The notes under the pieces were generated by a model, which saw nothing but the letters and a program-made list of their open reading frames with translations, searched no databases and was not told the origin of the DNA. From NCBI GenBank assembly GCA_003221035.1, contig QHUB01000020.1, forward strand, positions 1-64,000: a stretch of DNA of 64,000 bases, written 5' to 3'. Source of the DNA: Gemmatimonadota bacterium (GTDB lineage Bacteria > Gemmatimonadota > Gemmatimonadetes > Gemmatimonadales > GWC2-71-9). The position numbers were made by a program, and so were the translations under genes. Below are positions 50,991-59,336 of the stretch, piece by piece. Within the stretch, counting starts at the first letter, position 1. Every line of letters starts with the position of its first letter.

Positions 50991-52382
50991 ATGCCGCTTC
51001 TCGTACCGCTGCTGCTCGTGGGACTCACGACCCCCCCACCCCGAGTCGCCACGACTGGCGTCCCTGACCGGGTGCGGGCATATGACGCCATCTACGCCGT
51101 CGTCCGGACCAAGCTGGGCATTCCGAGCTTTTCCCGCCAAACCGGTCTCGCGTGCAACGTCTGTCACACCGCGTTTCCGATGCTCACCGCCTTCGGCCGC
51201 CAGTTCAAGCTCAACGCCTACACGTTGACCGGATTGCAGACGATCGGACCCACCGAGACGACGCCTTCGCCGCTCAAGATCAACCTCATTCCGCCGGTCT
51301 CGACGATGCTGCAGACGTCGTTCACCCAGACATCCAAGGCGCAGCCCGGCACGCAGAACGGCAACGTGGAGTTCCCGCAGGAATTGAGCGTCTTCTTCGG
51401 CGAGGCGATCTCGCCGCGGCTGGGAACGTTCATCCAGATCACGTATGACGGAGCGGAGGGAACGCTGGGGGTCGACAACATCGATCTCCGCTACGCGAAC
51501 CACGCCAAGGTCCTGTCCAAGCGGACGATTTACGGAATCACCGTCAACAACAGCCCGACCGTGCAGGATGTGTGGAACTCGACGCCAGTGTGGGGATTTC
51601 CGTTCGGTTCATCGGGCGTCGCCCCCACTCCCAGCGGATCCCCGTTGATCAATGAAGGATTGGCGCAGAGCGTCGCCGGGATCGGGACCTACGCGCTGTG
51701 GGACGACCATCTCTACGGCGAGGTGTCGGTCTACCGCTCCTCGCCGCAGGGCGGCCCCCATCCCCCGGACGCGACCTCGACCGGGATCATGAAGGGCGTG
51801 ACGCCCTATTGGCGGCTCGCCTACCAGCGGACGTTCGGGACGCAGTACATCGAGCTGGGGACGTTCGGCATGGCATCGCAGTTGTATCCCACCGGCGTCA
51901 CGGGACCCACCGACCATTTCAGCGACGTGGGTGCCGATCTGCAATACGAACGTCACGCAGGGAAAAATGGCGCGGGGACGTTCGTCGTCCACGCGAGCTA
52001 TATCGATGAGCGCCAGACGCTCGATGCCAGCTTTGGCGGCGGAGCGTCTGCCAATGCCAAAAACACCCTGAACACCGTGCGGGCTGATGCGGCGTGGCTG
52101 ACGCCGACGCGCTGGGGCGGCTCGGTCGGCGTCTTCAACACGAGTGGCACCGCCGACACGCTGCTGTATGCCCCGGGCGCGGTCACGGGTAACGCAACCG
52201 GAAAACCCAACAGCAACGGCGTGATCGCCGAACTGCAGTTCATGCCGTGGATCAACACCCGGTTCTCGCTGCAGTATGTGGCGTATCAAAAGTTCAACGG
52301 CGGCACGAGCGACTACGACGGCGCAGGGCGCAGCGCGTCAGCCAACAACACCGTCTACGCACTCGTGTGGTTGATGTTCTAG
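50991..52382 (+). CDS. monoheme cytochrome c fused to an outer-membrane beta-barrel (Cyc2-like layout)
   Basis: The 463-residue protein has a signal peptide (MPLLVPLLLVGL). A short c-type cytochrome follows: FSRQTGLACNVCHTAFPMLTAFGRQFKLNAYTL, with heme site C55-x2-C58-H59. The remaining 370 residues are strand-rich and end in an aromatic residue (VYALVWLMF), as outer-membrane barrels do. A single heme domain before a porin is the layout of Cyc2-type iron oxidases, and the RQTG-CxxCH-P-LT-FGR-FK pattern recalls them. Substrate and direction of electron flow are unknown. ATG 50991 has GAGG six bases upstream. It is divergent from gltX. Confidence 0.75.
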   Translation: MPLLVPLLLVGLTTPPPRVATTGVPDRVRAYDAIYAVVRTKLGIPSFSRQTGLACNVCHTAFPMLTAFGRQFKLNAYTLTGLQTIGPTETTPSPLKINLIPPVSTMLQTSFTQTSKAQPGTQNGNVEFPQELSVFFGEAISPRLGTFIQITYDGAEGTLGVDNIDLRYANHAKVLSKRTIYGITVNNSPTVQDVWNSTPVWGFPFGSSGVAPTPSGSPLINEGLAQSVAGIGTYALWDDHLYGEVSVYRSSPQGGPHPPDATSTGIMKGVTPYWRLAYQRTFGTQYIELGTFGMASQLYPTGVTGPTDHFSDVGADLQYERHAGKNGAGTFVVHASYIDERQTLDASFGGGASANAKNTLNTVRADAAWLTPTRWGGSVGVFNTSGTADTLLYAPGAVTGNATGKPNSNGVIAELQFMPWINTRFSLQYVAYQKFNGGTSDYDGAGRSASANNTVYALVWLMF

Positions 52383-52405
52383 CAGCGGCGGGAACCGAAG
52401 GACCA

Positions 52406-52455
52406 ATGTCCAATGATCATTGATCGATGATCATTGGACATTGATCATTGGACAT
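52406..52455. repeat. AT-rich palindrome plus direct repeat
   Basis: Fifteen-base arms ATGTCCAATGATCAT (52406-52420) and ATGATCATTGGACAT (52427-52441) enclose TGATCG. The 14-base unit TGATCATTGGACAT is then repeated directly at 52442-52455. The base composition is far below that of the neighbours. It lies between the cytochrome-barrel stop and tRNA-Ser and may end transcription from both sides. Confidence 0.7.
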
Positions 52456-52464
52456 TCTTTGGCA

Positions 52465-52555
52465 CGGAGGAGGGGGGATTCGAACCCCCGATAGGGTTTT
52501 AAGGCCCTATAACGGTTTAGCAAACCGCCGCCTTCAGCCACTCGGCCACCCCTCC
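52465..52555 (-). tRNA. tRNA-Ser (anticodon GCU)
   Basis: The minus strand begins GGAGGGGTGGCCGAGTGG. The anticodon arm is CGGTTTGCTAAACCG, with GCT in the loop. A long variable arm (TAGGG/CCCTA type, as in serine tRNAs) is followed by the T-arm GGGGGTTCGAATCCCCC and acceptor CTCCTCC with discriminator G. One G-U pair is in the acceptor stem. CCA is not encoded. Confidence 0.95.
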
Positions 52556-52607
52556 CGGGGGTGAATTATCCCCGGACGAGCCTCATGGAGCAAGGACCAA
52601 AGGACAA

Positions 52608-52637
52608 TTGAGAAGAACGCGGGCCGGCGGTTACAAT
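52608..52637 (+). promoter_or_regulatory. carbonic anhydrase promoter with leaderless layout
   Basis: -35 TTGAGA (52608-52613), an 18-base spacer and -10 TACAAT (52632-52637) are followed after six bases by ATG 52644. No ribosome-binding site is seen before this ATG. It is among the best promoter matches in the window. Confidence 0.65.
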
Positions 52638-52643
52638 CGGGCG

Positions 52644-53399
52644 ATGGAGAAAAACATGAGCGCCTGCCTCCTGGCCCTGATTGCCGTCGCCCTGTCGTTC
52701 CCTATGGTCGCCGCCGCGCAACATCCGCATTGGGAGTACGAGGGAGAACACGGGCCGACGCATTGGGGGAGTCTCGATCCCGCGTTCCACGCCTGCGATG
52801 CGGGTAAGCACCAATCTCCGATTCCCATCAACGACCCAACGTCCAAGGACCTCCCCGCGATCGAGTTTTCCTACCAGGCCACGCCGCTAAAAATCATCGA
52901 CAACGGGCACACGATTCAGGTGACCTACGCGCCCGGCAGCTTCATCACCGTGAATCATCACAAGTACGAGCTGCAACAATTTCACTTCCATCATCCAAGC
53001 GAAGAGGAAGTGAACGGCAGATCATATCCCGTCGTGGCGCATCTGGTGCACAAGGATTCCACCGGAAAGCTTGCCGTGGTCGCCGTGCTGCTCGATGAAG
53101 GCAAGGCGAACGAGGTCATCCAGGCCATCTGGACCCACCTCCCGGAAGAGCAGGGCAAGGAGGTCGAACGCGTCGGCCTGACCGTAGACGCGACGAAACT
53201 GCTCCCGGCGAGAGGCGGCTACTACACATTCACCGGATCACTCACGACGCCGCCGTGCACGGAAGGCGTGACCTGGTTCGTCTTGAAGACCCCGTCGCAA
53301 ATCTCCGGCGACGAGATCGCCGTGTTCGCAAAGCATTATCCGCACAACGCTCGGCCACTGCAGGCCGTCAATCGCCGCACGATCGTGATGTCGCACTAG
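52644..53399 (+). CDS. alpha-class carbonic anhydrase, exported
   Basis: The enzyme interconverts CO2 and bicarbonate with zinc. The 251-residue protein has a signal peptide (ACLLALIAVALSFPMVAAAQ), then HWEYEGEHGPTHWGSLDPAF, HQSPIPI, and the zinc ligands in ELQQFHFHHPSEEEVNG (His114, His116) and VVAHLVHKD (His133). FTGSLTTPPCTEGVTWFVL carries the substrate-pocket Thr. All are standard for the alpha class, acting in the periplasm. The start ATG 52644 lies six bases from a good -10 box. Its stop overlaps that of the convergent M61 gene in the bases CTAG (53396-53399). Confidence 0.94.
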   Translation: MEKNMSACLLALIAVALSFPMVAAAQHPHWEYEGEHGPTHWGSLDPAFHACDAGKHQSPIPINDPTSKDLPAIEFSYQATPLKIIDNGHTIQVTYAPGSFITVNHHKYELQQFHFHHPSEEEVNGRSYPVVAHLVHKDSTGKLAVVAVLLDEGKANEVIQAIWTHLPEEQGKEVERVGLTVDATKLLPARGGYYTFTGSLTTPPCTEGVTWFVLKTPSQISGDEIAVFAKHYPHNARPLQAVNRRTIVMSH

Positions 53400-54958
53400 T
53401 TGCGACGTCCTGTCAACCATCCGCTGCGAACCCGGAGCTGTTCAGCCGTCGCTCCGGGTAGCTCTTCGATCCGCCACGCACCGGAATCAGGCCGCACCAA
53501 CGTGAGCCCGGCCCAGCCCAGCGCCGTGTCGTAATCCATGTCCTCAGTGCCGCCGACGTGCCGCTGGAACCAGTCGAACATTTCGACGCCCGCGGCCTCG
53601 CTCACGGCGCGCTCGACGTCATCCTCGGTGTACCCGCGCCCCTGCAGGTAATAGCTCGCGCTCTTCGCTCCCCAGGAACGCGCCTTGAGATCGTTGAAGG
53701 CATCGTCGAGCGACTTGGCGTTGCTCGTCTGATGCCGGATGAACAGATCGAGGTACAAGGCGATTCCCGCGCCGTGCGTGTAGTAGTCGAAGAAGGTCTC
53801 CCGGAAATTCGTCGGCTGCGCCTGCGGCGCGCCGTCCCAGAACGGCGCCAGCAACGACGCCGTGCGCGCCGACGTGTACTTGCGCCCCGGATCGGTCAGG
53901 TTGTCGTTGATGAGTCCGGCCATCCGGCTGTAAAAGGTGGCGGTGTCCTGGATGCCCGCACGGCGCAACGCGACCTGCCCGTAGTATTGCGTCCATCCCT
54001 CCGCCACCCACAGCGACGGCTGATACTGCTCGCGCGTGTAATCGAACGGGCCGAGCGCGAGCGGCCGCACGCGCTTCACGTTCCAGACGTGGAAGTACTC
54101 GTGCGCGGCGGAGCTGATGCCGGGCAGCACGGCGGCCGTATCGGTCCAGGGGCGGCCGTTCTGGATTTGCGTCGAGTACAGGTGCTCCATTCCGTCGCCG
54201 CCGGGAAATCCGATGTTGAACAGAAACGTGTACTGCTGCAGCGGCGGGGGGCCAAACACCGTGTTCTCGTACTGCACGATGCGTTCGACATTCTTGACGA
54301 AGCGCTCGCGCGTTCCCGGGGGCGTCGGCCCATTGTGGTGGACCATGATGCGGTAGCTCCGATTATCCACGACGAACGAATCCATCGTGAACGCGGCTGC
54401 CGGCGCGACCTCGGTCGGCGTATCGATCAGGAGGTCGTAATTGGGAAAATCGAAATGGTGCTGGCCCGCCGACTTCACGTCGCCGTTCATGATCGACCAG
54501 CCGTCCGGCGGCGTGACATCGAGGGAAACCGGGGCCTGTTTGCGGCCCTCGACATAGAGGAACAGCGACGCGCCGTTCCAGTTGGCGTGCGCGCTGTCCA
54601 GGTGTGAAAACGTGCCGGACATCGGCGCGTCGGCGAACACGCGGTAACTCACGGTGACGCTGTGGTTCGCCCCGGGGATGATTCGCCACAGCGAGCCGCT
54701 GACCCGATCCCACAACACCGGCCTGCCGTTGGGCGCCGTCACCGCGAAGTCCTGTACGTTCTTGGCGAAATCCATGCGGCCATAGCGGCCGGGAGACCAG
54801 ACCGGCATCTGGAGATTGACGGGCTTCGAGCCCAGGTCCCGCAGTGTCAGCGTGATCGCGAACAGGTGCGATCCGGGGTCGGGCATCGCGATGGTGTACG
54901 CGATTTTGGGCGGCGCCTGAATCGTGAGACTCGAGATGAGCAGCAGTTGCGTGATCAC
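53396..54958 (-). CDS. M61 family (glycyl aminopeptidase-like) zinc peptidase, exported
   Basis: The 520-residue protein has a signal-like N-terminus, the M61 N-terminal beta domain (FAITLTLRDLGSKPVNLQMPVWSPGRY), FPGGDGMEHLYS and the zinc motif AAHEYFHVWNVKRVRP (His286, Glu287, His290). ESLWVAEGWTQYY-type sequence supplies the third ligand. M61 proteins usually end in a PDZ domain. This one stops after a short remnant (LGWAGLTLV…), so the PDZ is absent or reduced. It lies 24 bases after the MscS gene, in the same direction. Confidence 0.87.
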   Translation of the reverse strand: MITQLLLISSLTIQAPPKIAYTIAMPDPGSHLFAITLTLRDLGSKPVNLQMPVWSPGRYGRMDFAKNVQDFAVTAPNGRPVLWDRVSGSLWRIIPGANHSVTVSYRVFADAPMSGTFSHLDSAHANWNGASLFLYVEGRKQAPVSLDVTPPDGWSIMNGDVKSAGQHHFDFPNYDLLIDTPTEVAPAAAFTMDSFVVDNRSYRIMVHHNGPTPPGTRERFVKNVERIVQYENTVFGPPPLQQYTFLFNIGFPGGDGMEHLYSTQIQNGRPWTDTAAVLPGISSAAHEYFHVWNVKRVRPLALGPFDYTREQYQPSLWVAEGWTQYYGQVALRRAGIQDTATFYSRMAGLINDNLTDPGRKYTSARTASLLAPFWDGAPQAQPTNFRETFFDYYTHGAGIALYLDLFIRHQTSNAKSLDDAFNDLKARSWGAKSASYYLQGRGYTEDDVERAVSEAAGVEMFDWFQRHVGGTEDMDYDTALGWAGLTLVRPDSGAWRIEELPGATAEQLRVRSGWLTGRRN

Positions 54959-54982
54959 GCGAGCGCTCCCCCCTCCCCCCCG

Positions 54983-55969
54983 TCAGACCAGGTGAATGTC
55001 TTCCGTCCGAAACCGGGCGTGCAGCTGCTTGATGAACTCGTGCTGGATGAGATGCTGGTCCGCGATTTCTCGGCCGCGCAGCACCACGGTGAAGGCGACG
55101 CCGGGTTTGCTGAACGCGCTGAAGCGCACGAACGGTTTGAATCCATCCACGCCTCCCGCCACCTGGTTCATGACCGCCTGCGCGACGTCGAGGGAGATCG
55201 CCTCGACGCGCCCGAGATCGGTGTCGTTCACCACCGTGACGGGGACGAGCACCGCCATCTCCATCGCCGGCAGATAGTAGTTGGTCAGCGTGGTGCCCGC
55301 GAGCTTGGAATTCGGAACGATCGTCAGGTTATTGGAAAGTTGGCGTATCGTGGTGTACCGCCACGTCACATCCTGGATGTAGCCTTCCTCGCCGGTCGCG
55401 AGCTGGACGTAGTCGCCGGGACGCACCTGCCGCGACGAGAGGATATGAATCCCTGCGAAAAAGTTTGCGAGCGTATCCTGCAGCGCGAGCCCGATCGCCA
55501 GGCCGCCGATGCCGAGCGCGGTGAGCGCGGGCGTGATCGATACGCCGAACGTCTGCAGAATGATGAGCACGCCGATCGTGATGATCACGAGCCGCGCGAC
55601 GTTCACGAGCAGCGTGGCCGAGGCGAGCGAGCCACGCAGCGGCCCCGACAGATGCGAGACGATGGCGCCCACGAGCCGCGCGACCGACCAGCTGATCGAC
55701 AGCACCAGCAACACGAACAGCGTGTGCCGGATGCCCAGCGTCAACCGGTTCGGTGTCTCGAGCACTTCGAGCGCCAGGAACAGACCGGCCGCCGCACACC
55801 ACAAGACCGTCGGGCCGCGCAGCAGCGCGTAGAGATAATCGCCGAGCCAGGAGCGGCGGCGCCGCCCGCCCGGAAACATCACGTATTGGAGAATGAGACC
55901 GACGATGGCACCGCCGACCGCGAACGCAGCCGGCGGCCACACCGTCTTCAATACGGCAGGATCGATCAA
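54983..55969 (-). CDS. MscS-family mechanosensitive channel
   Basis: MscS channels open under membrane tension to release solutes. The 328-residue protein has about five membrane helices. The pore and beta region reads ALTALGIGGLAIGLALQDTLANFFAGIHIL, then PGDYVQLATGEEGYIQDVTWRYTTIRQL and VPNSKL, with the cytoplasmic alpha/beta part at the end. The first conserved residues follow TTG 55967-55969, which overlaps the DJ-1 stop (TTGA). Longer upstream open frame lies entirely within the DJ-1 gene and is spurious. Confidence 0.87.
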   Translation of the reverse strand: MIDPAVLKTVWPPAAFAVGGAIVGLILQYVMFPGGRRRRSWLGDYLYALLRGPTVLWCAAAGLFLALEVLETPNRLTLGIRHTLFVLLVLSISWSVARLVGAIVSHLSGPLRGSLASATLLVNVARLVIITIGVLIILQTFGVSITPALTALGIGGLAIGLALQDTLANFFAGIHILSSRQVRPGDYVQLATGEEGYIQDVTWRYTTIRQLSNNLTIVPNSKLAGTTLTNYYLPAMEMAVLVPVTVVNDTDLGRVEAISLDVAQAVMNQVAGGVDGFKPFVRFSAFSKPGVAFTVVLRGREIADQHLIQHEFIKQLHARFRTEDIHLV

Positions 55970-56550
55970 CTCTCCCAGCCGCGGCGATTGGAACCCGCGG
56001 GCGCGTGCACGCCCTCGCCGAACTCTTCGATCATCTTCTTGTTGAAGGCCGGGATGTCGTCCGGCTTGCGGCTGGTGACGAGACCGTTGTCCGTGACCAC
56101 CTGCTCGTCCACCCAGTTGGCGCCGGCGTTCTTGAGATCGGTCTTGAGCGACGGCCACGACGTGAGCTTCCTGCCGCGCACCGCATCCGCTTCAATCAGG
56201 ATCCATGGCGCGTGACAGATCGCCGCCACCGGCTTGCCGGCTGTGACGAAGGCGCGCACGAATTCGACCGCGCGCGGCTCCATGCGGATCGAGTCCGCAT
56301 TGATCACCCCGCCGGGTAACAGCAGGGCGTCGAAGTCGTCGGGCTTCGCCTGTTCGAGTGCGACGTCCACCCGGACCGTCTCACCCCAGTGATCTTTTTC
56401 CCACGCCTTGATCTGCCCGCTCTTGGGCGAGATCACCTTCGTCTCCGCACCCTCGGCGTCGAGCGCCTTGCGGGGCTCGATCAGCTCCGCACGCTCGAAA
56501 CCATCGGTGGCGAGGATTGCGACTCGGGTGTTCTTCAGTTTGTCTGCCAT
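55966..56550 (-). CDS. DJ-1/PfpI family protein (type-1 glutamine amidotransferase-like)
   Basis: The 194-residue protein has RVAILATDGFERAELIEPRKAL, DALLLPGGVINADSIR and the nucleophile elbow VAAICHAPWILIEA with Cys followed by His. These match PfpI/YhbO-like proteins, reported as proteases, glyoxalases or deglycases. GGAG lies near the ATG. It is co-translated with MscS, which suggests a stress-response pair. Confidence 0.9.
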   Translation of the reverse strand: MADKLKNTRVAILATDGFERAELIEPRKALDAEGAETKVISPKSGQIKAWEKDHWGETVRVDVALEQAKPDDFDALLLPGGVINADSIRMEPRAVEFVRAFVTAGKPVAAICHAPWILIEADAVRGRKLTSWPSLKTDLKNAGANWVDEQVVTDNGLVTSRKPDDIPAFNKKMIEEFGEGVHAPAGSNRRGWES

Positions 56551-56631
56551 GCCTTTCTCCTTTTGAAATCGGCATGGCCACGTACACCTGCTCGACGGAG
56601 ACGTTCTGCGGAACCTGGAACGAGGATTAAT

Positions 56632-58644
56632 TCACTTCATCCACACTTCGATGACGCCGCCGGTATGGCCTGAACCGTAGCGCTGCTGCGCTTCGCCGGC
56701 GGTGAGGAACCGCAGCACCCGCACGTTCATGATCTGAAAATCCCGTAACCGGCTGACGTCCCCCGTCAGGATGCCGCCGTTGAGCGCGACGTGGACCTCG
56801 CCCGCGCTCTGGTCATATATGCTGGTCCGTCCGCGCGTGACCAGCCAGTTGGGCCGGAATTGCTGGATGAGGGACAGGACATCGGTTGCCGACGTGCCTT
56901 CGTACTCCGCGGGGTCGAGGACGTTCTGATTGTGCGACGCGGCGCGGCGGCGCTCCGCGCTGGCTCGGAAGGCCGCAGTGTCGTTCCCTGCCGGAATGAT
57001 CGTCGGCGGCGTGTTTGGCGCTGCTAGCGGCGGAGGCGGAGGCGGGGGCGCCTTCGCAATGGGACCGGTCGGTGCGATCGCTCCGGTCCGCACGTCGATG
57101 ACACCGCCCTCATGACCGGCACCGAAGCGCAGCTGCGCTTCACTCCCGGTGAAGAAGCGAATCTCGCGAATCTCTTGTGCGGGGATCTCGCGCAGCCGGC
57201 TCAGCTCTCCGAACTGCTGACCGTTGAGATAGACCTGCACGTTTCCGGCAGTCGGATCATGAATGCTGATCGTGCCGCGGCTGCGCATCCACATGGGCCG
57301 CAGCTCTTGCACGATCGAGTAGGCGTCGGTCGCGGTCGTGCCCTGCACATCTTCCTGCGTGATGAGATTGGTGTTATGTGACTTGGAGCGCGCCGCTATG
57401 ACTGCGGCCGCCGGCACAATCGTATCCGGAGCACTCCCGGAGGAGGCAGGAGACACTGCGGCCGGCGCCGCTCCCATCCCAACCGGTTGCGGCGCGGGAT
57501 CTGTTGCGGCGGCCATCACGCTCGCGCTCGTTGCGGCGACGCTCGCCAGTGCCGCGGCCAGCGAGTCGGAGCGATACACGACGGCGCCGCCGCGAGTCTT
57601 GATCTCCACCGCATTCCCGCCGGTCTCGATGAATCCCACCACCTCCGGCGCGGTCCCCATGGCCATCGGGCGCTGCTTCAGCACGGCGAGCGGCATCCGG
57701 ATCGCCCAGTTGTGCACGATCCACGTGCCTGACGGCAACCGCAGGAACTCGATTCGCCCACCCGCCCTGGGCGCGACGAGATCCTCCGGCAGCCGCGTGT
57801 ACGTGTAGTCGACGAAACGCAGCTCGGCGGTCTTTCGGTCGATCCAGAGCGTCCCTGCAATGTCGGAGAGGGTTCGGCCCTTCGCCGGTGTGAATGCCAG
57901 GCCGACCAAGTGGTCCGTTTCATCCCGGCCCTGTTTCGTCTCGAAGCAGTGTGTCCGCAGGAACGGAGTGCTGACCAGGACGTCGGCATCCGGACCGCGA
58001 TAGATCCAGCCGGCACCCTCTCCTGCGGAAATGACGAAGCCCTGCGCCTCGAGCTCCTCGGGCGGCGCGCTCTTGACGGGCACCAGCCGGTACCCGGCGT
58101 CGCGCCACGTCGAATCCGCGCCCTTGCGACGGCCACTCGCGGTCAACTCGCGCTGGAAATGCGCCAGGTCGTACCAGTAGTTCGGGAGTCGAGACGTCCA
58201 TGCCACCGCCGCGAGCGCCTCGTGAATCTCATCCCAGAGTGCCGCCACCGACGCGCCGCCGACGAGGTCGCATTGCCGTTCGCCCTCCACGACGACGCTG
58301 GCCAACGCCACCGGGATCGGATGGACCATCGCCTGGAAGGAGACGACGTCCGTGCCTTGCAACGTGAGGGGTGCAGAGACATAGGGGCGGAACCCGATTC
58401 GTTTCGAGCGCAGCCGGTAGCTTCCGGGTGCGGGTGCCGTCAGCAGGAATTCGCCGGCGGCGTTCGTGATGGCGCGCGCGCGTTCGGCGCCCTGGTCGTC
58501 GATGAGGGTGACGAACGCGTCCGGAATCGACGCCCGCGTGAGGCTATCGGTCAGTTGTCCGCGCACGCTTTGCGCCGCCACGAGTACGGGCAGAGCCAGC
58601 AGGCACACCGTCGGGACGAGGGCTAGCTTTTTTGCTCCCACCAT
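56632..58644 (-). CDS. exported protein: carboxypeptidase-regulatory-like domain and two TonB-plug-like repeats, no barrel
   Basis: The 670-residue protein has a signal peptide (ALVPTVCLLALPVLVAAQ) and a CarboxypepD-reg-like beta domain (about 27-110: VRGQLTDSLTRASIPDAFVTL). A middle domain of unknown type spans about 120-400. Two repeated units at about 435-530 and 580-670 follow. Each runs TDxxSxxQxxRPxWxxxRG, then a 'VxxxLNG' strand, SRLRxx, and RFxxGxEAQxRxGxGHxGGVIxV. The units resemble the plug of TonB-dependent receptors, but no beta-barrel follows. Pro-rich linkers join them. It overlaps the CDP-alcohol transferase gene by 22 bases. Confidence 0.68.
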   Translation of the reverse strand: MVGAKKLALVPTVCLLALPVLVAAQSVRGQLTDSLTRASIPDAFVTLIDDQGAERARAITNAAGEFLLTAPAPGSYRLRSKRIGFRPYVSAPLTLQGTDVVSFQAMVHPIPVALASVVVEGERQCDLVGGASVAALWDEIHEALAAVAWTSRLPNYWYDLAHFQRELTASGRRKGADSTWRDAGYRLVPVKSAPPEELEAQGFVISAGEGAGWIYRGPDADVLVSTPFLRTHCFETKQGRDETDHLVGLAFTPAKGRTLSDIAGTLWIDRKTAELRFVDYTYTRLPEDLVAPRAGGRIEFLRLPSGTWIVHNWAIRMPLAVLKQRPMAMGTAPEVVGFIETGGNAVEIKTRGGAVVYRSDSLAAALASVAATSASVMAAATDPAPQPVGMGAAPAAVSPASSGSAPDTIVPAAAVIAARSKSHNTNLITQEDVQGTTATDAYSIVQELRPMWMRSRGTISIHDPTAGNVQVYLNGQQFGELSRLREIPAQEIREIRFFTGSEAQLRFGAGHEGGVIDVRTGAIAPTGPIAKAPPPPPPPLAAPNTPPTIIPAGNDTAAFRASAERRRAASHNQNVLDPAEYEGTSATDVLSLIQQFRPNWLVTRGRTSIYDQSAGEVHVALNGGILTGDVSRLRDFQIMNVRVLRFLTAGEAQQRYGSGHTGGVIEVWMK

Positions 58645-59336
58645 CTGTACCTCTGCGGTTCAAGCTTGTTGAGGCGGTACAGGTTTCTGGCGAACCGTCC
58701 CACGAACAGCGCCACCATGCCCGCAAGGATCACGCCGAGCGTCCAGTTCGCCACGACGTCGATCGGAACGGGCAGCGGCGAGGGCCAGCCCGTGGTGACA
58801 ATCGCCACCGTATTAAGGAAGACGAGAATCAGCCGCACTTCGGTCGGACCGATCCGGCCGTACGAGATCTTGAAGACGCCAAAGACCGTGGACTCGAGGT
58901 AGACGTTGATCGACATCGCGAGATAGACCACCACGACGGCGAGTGCGAGGCCGAGGTAGACGTAGGGCGACAGGCCGAGTCCCAGGCCGATGATCATGGT
59001 CGAGTAGGCGTCCACGACGTGATCGAGGTAGTAGCCGTACTTGGGGCGCTGGGTCTCGCGCACGCGCGCGAGCGTGCCGTCGAGACTGTCCCCCAGCCAA
59101 TTGACCACCAGCATGGCGCTGGCCATCCAGAGCCACGCGTGACTGTAGTTGGTGAGCGCGTAGGCAATACCGGTGCCCGTCGCGCCGATCACGCCCAGGC
59201 CGGTGAGGTGGTTCGAGCGGATTCGCCGCGGCACCCGCTGGGCGAGCCACACGAGGACCGGCTTTTCCCAGCGGGCGAGCAGGAACGTCAGCTCCCGCTG
59301 ACCGCCCCCTCGTCCTGATTCAGCGTTAGCCGTCAC
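58623..59336 (-). CDS. CDP-alcohol phosphatidyltransferase family membrane enzyme
   Basis: The enzyme joins a CDP-activated lipid to an alcohol in phospholipid synthesis. The 237-residue protein has about six membrane helices and the full catalytic motif DSLDGTLAR, then YGYYLDHVVD (D-x2-D-G-x2-A-R-x8-G-x3-D-x3-D with small spacing differences). The acceptor alcohol cannot be told. The start GTG shares one base with the M1 stop, and the 3' end overlaps the next gene. Confidence 0.87.
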   Translation of the reverse strand: MTANAESGRGGGQRELTFLLARWEKPVLVWLAQRVPRRIRSNHLTGLGVIGATGTGIAYALTNYSHAWLWMASAMLVVNWLGDSLDGTLARVRETQRPKYGYYLDHVVDAYSTMIIGLGLGLSPYVYLGLALAVVVVYLAMSINVYLESTVFGVFKISYGRIGPTEVRLILVFLNTVAIVTTGWPSPLPVPIDVVANWTLGVILAGMVALFVGRFARNLYRLNKLEPQRYRWWEQKS

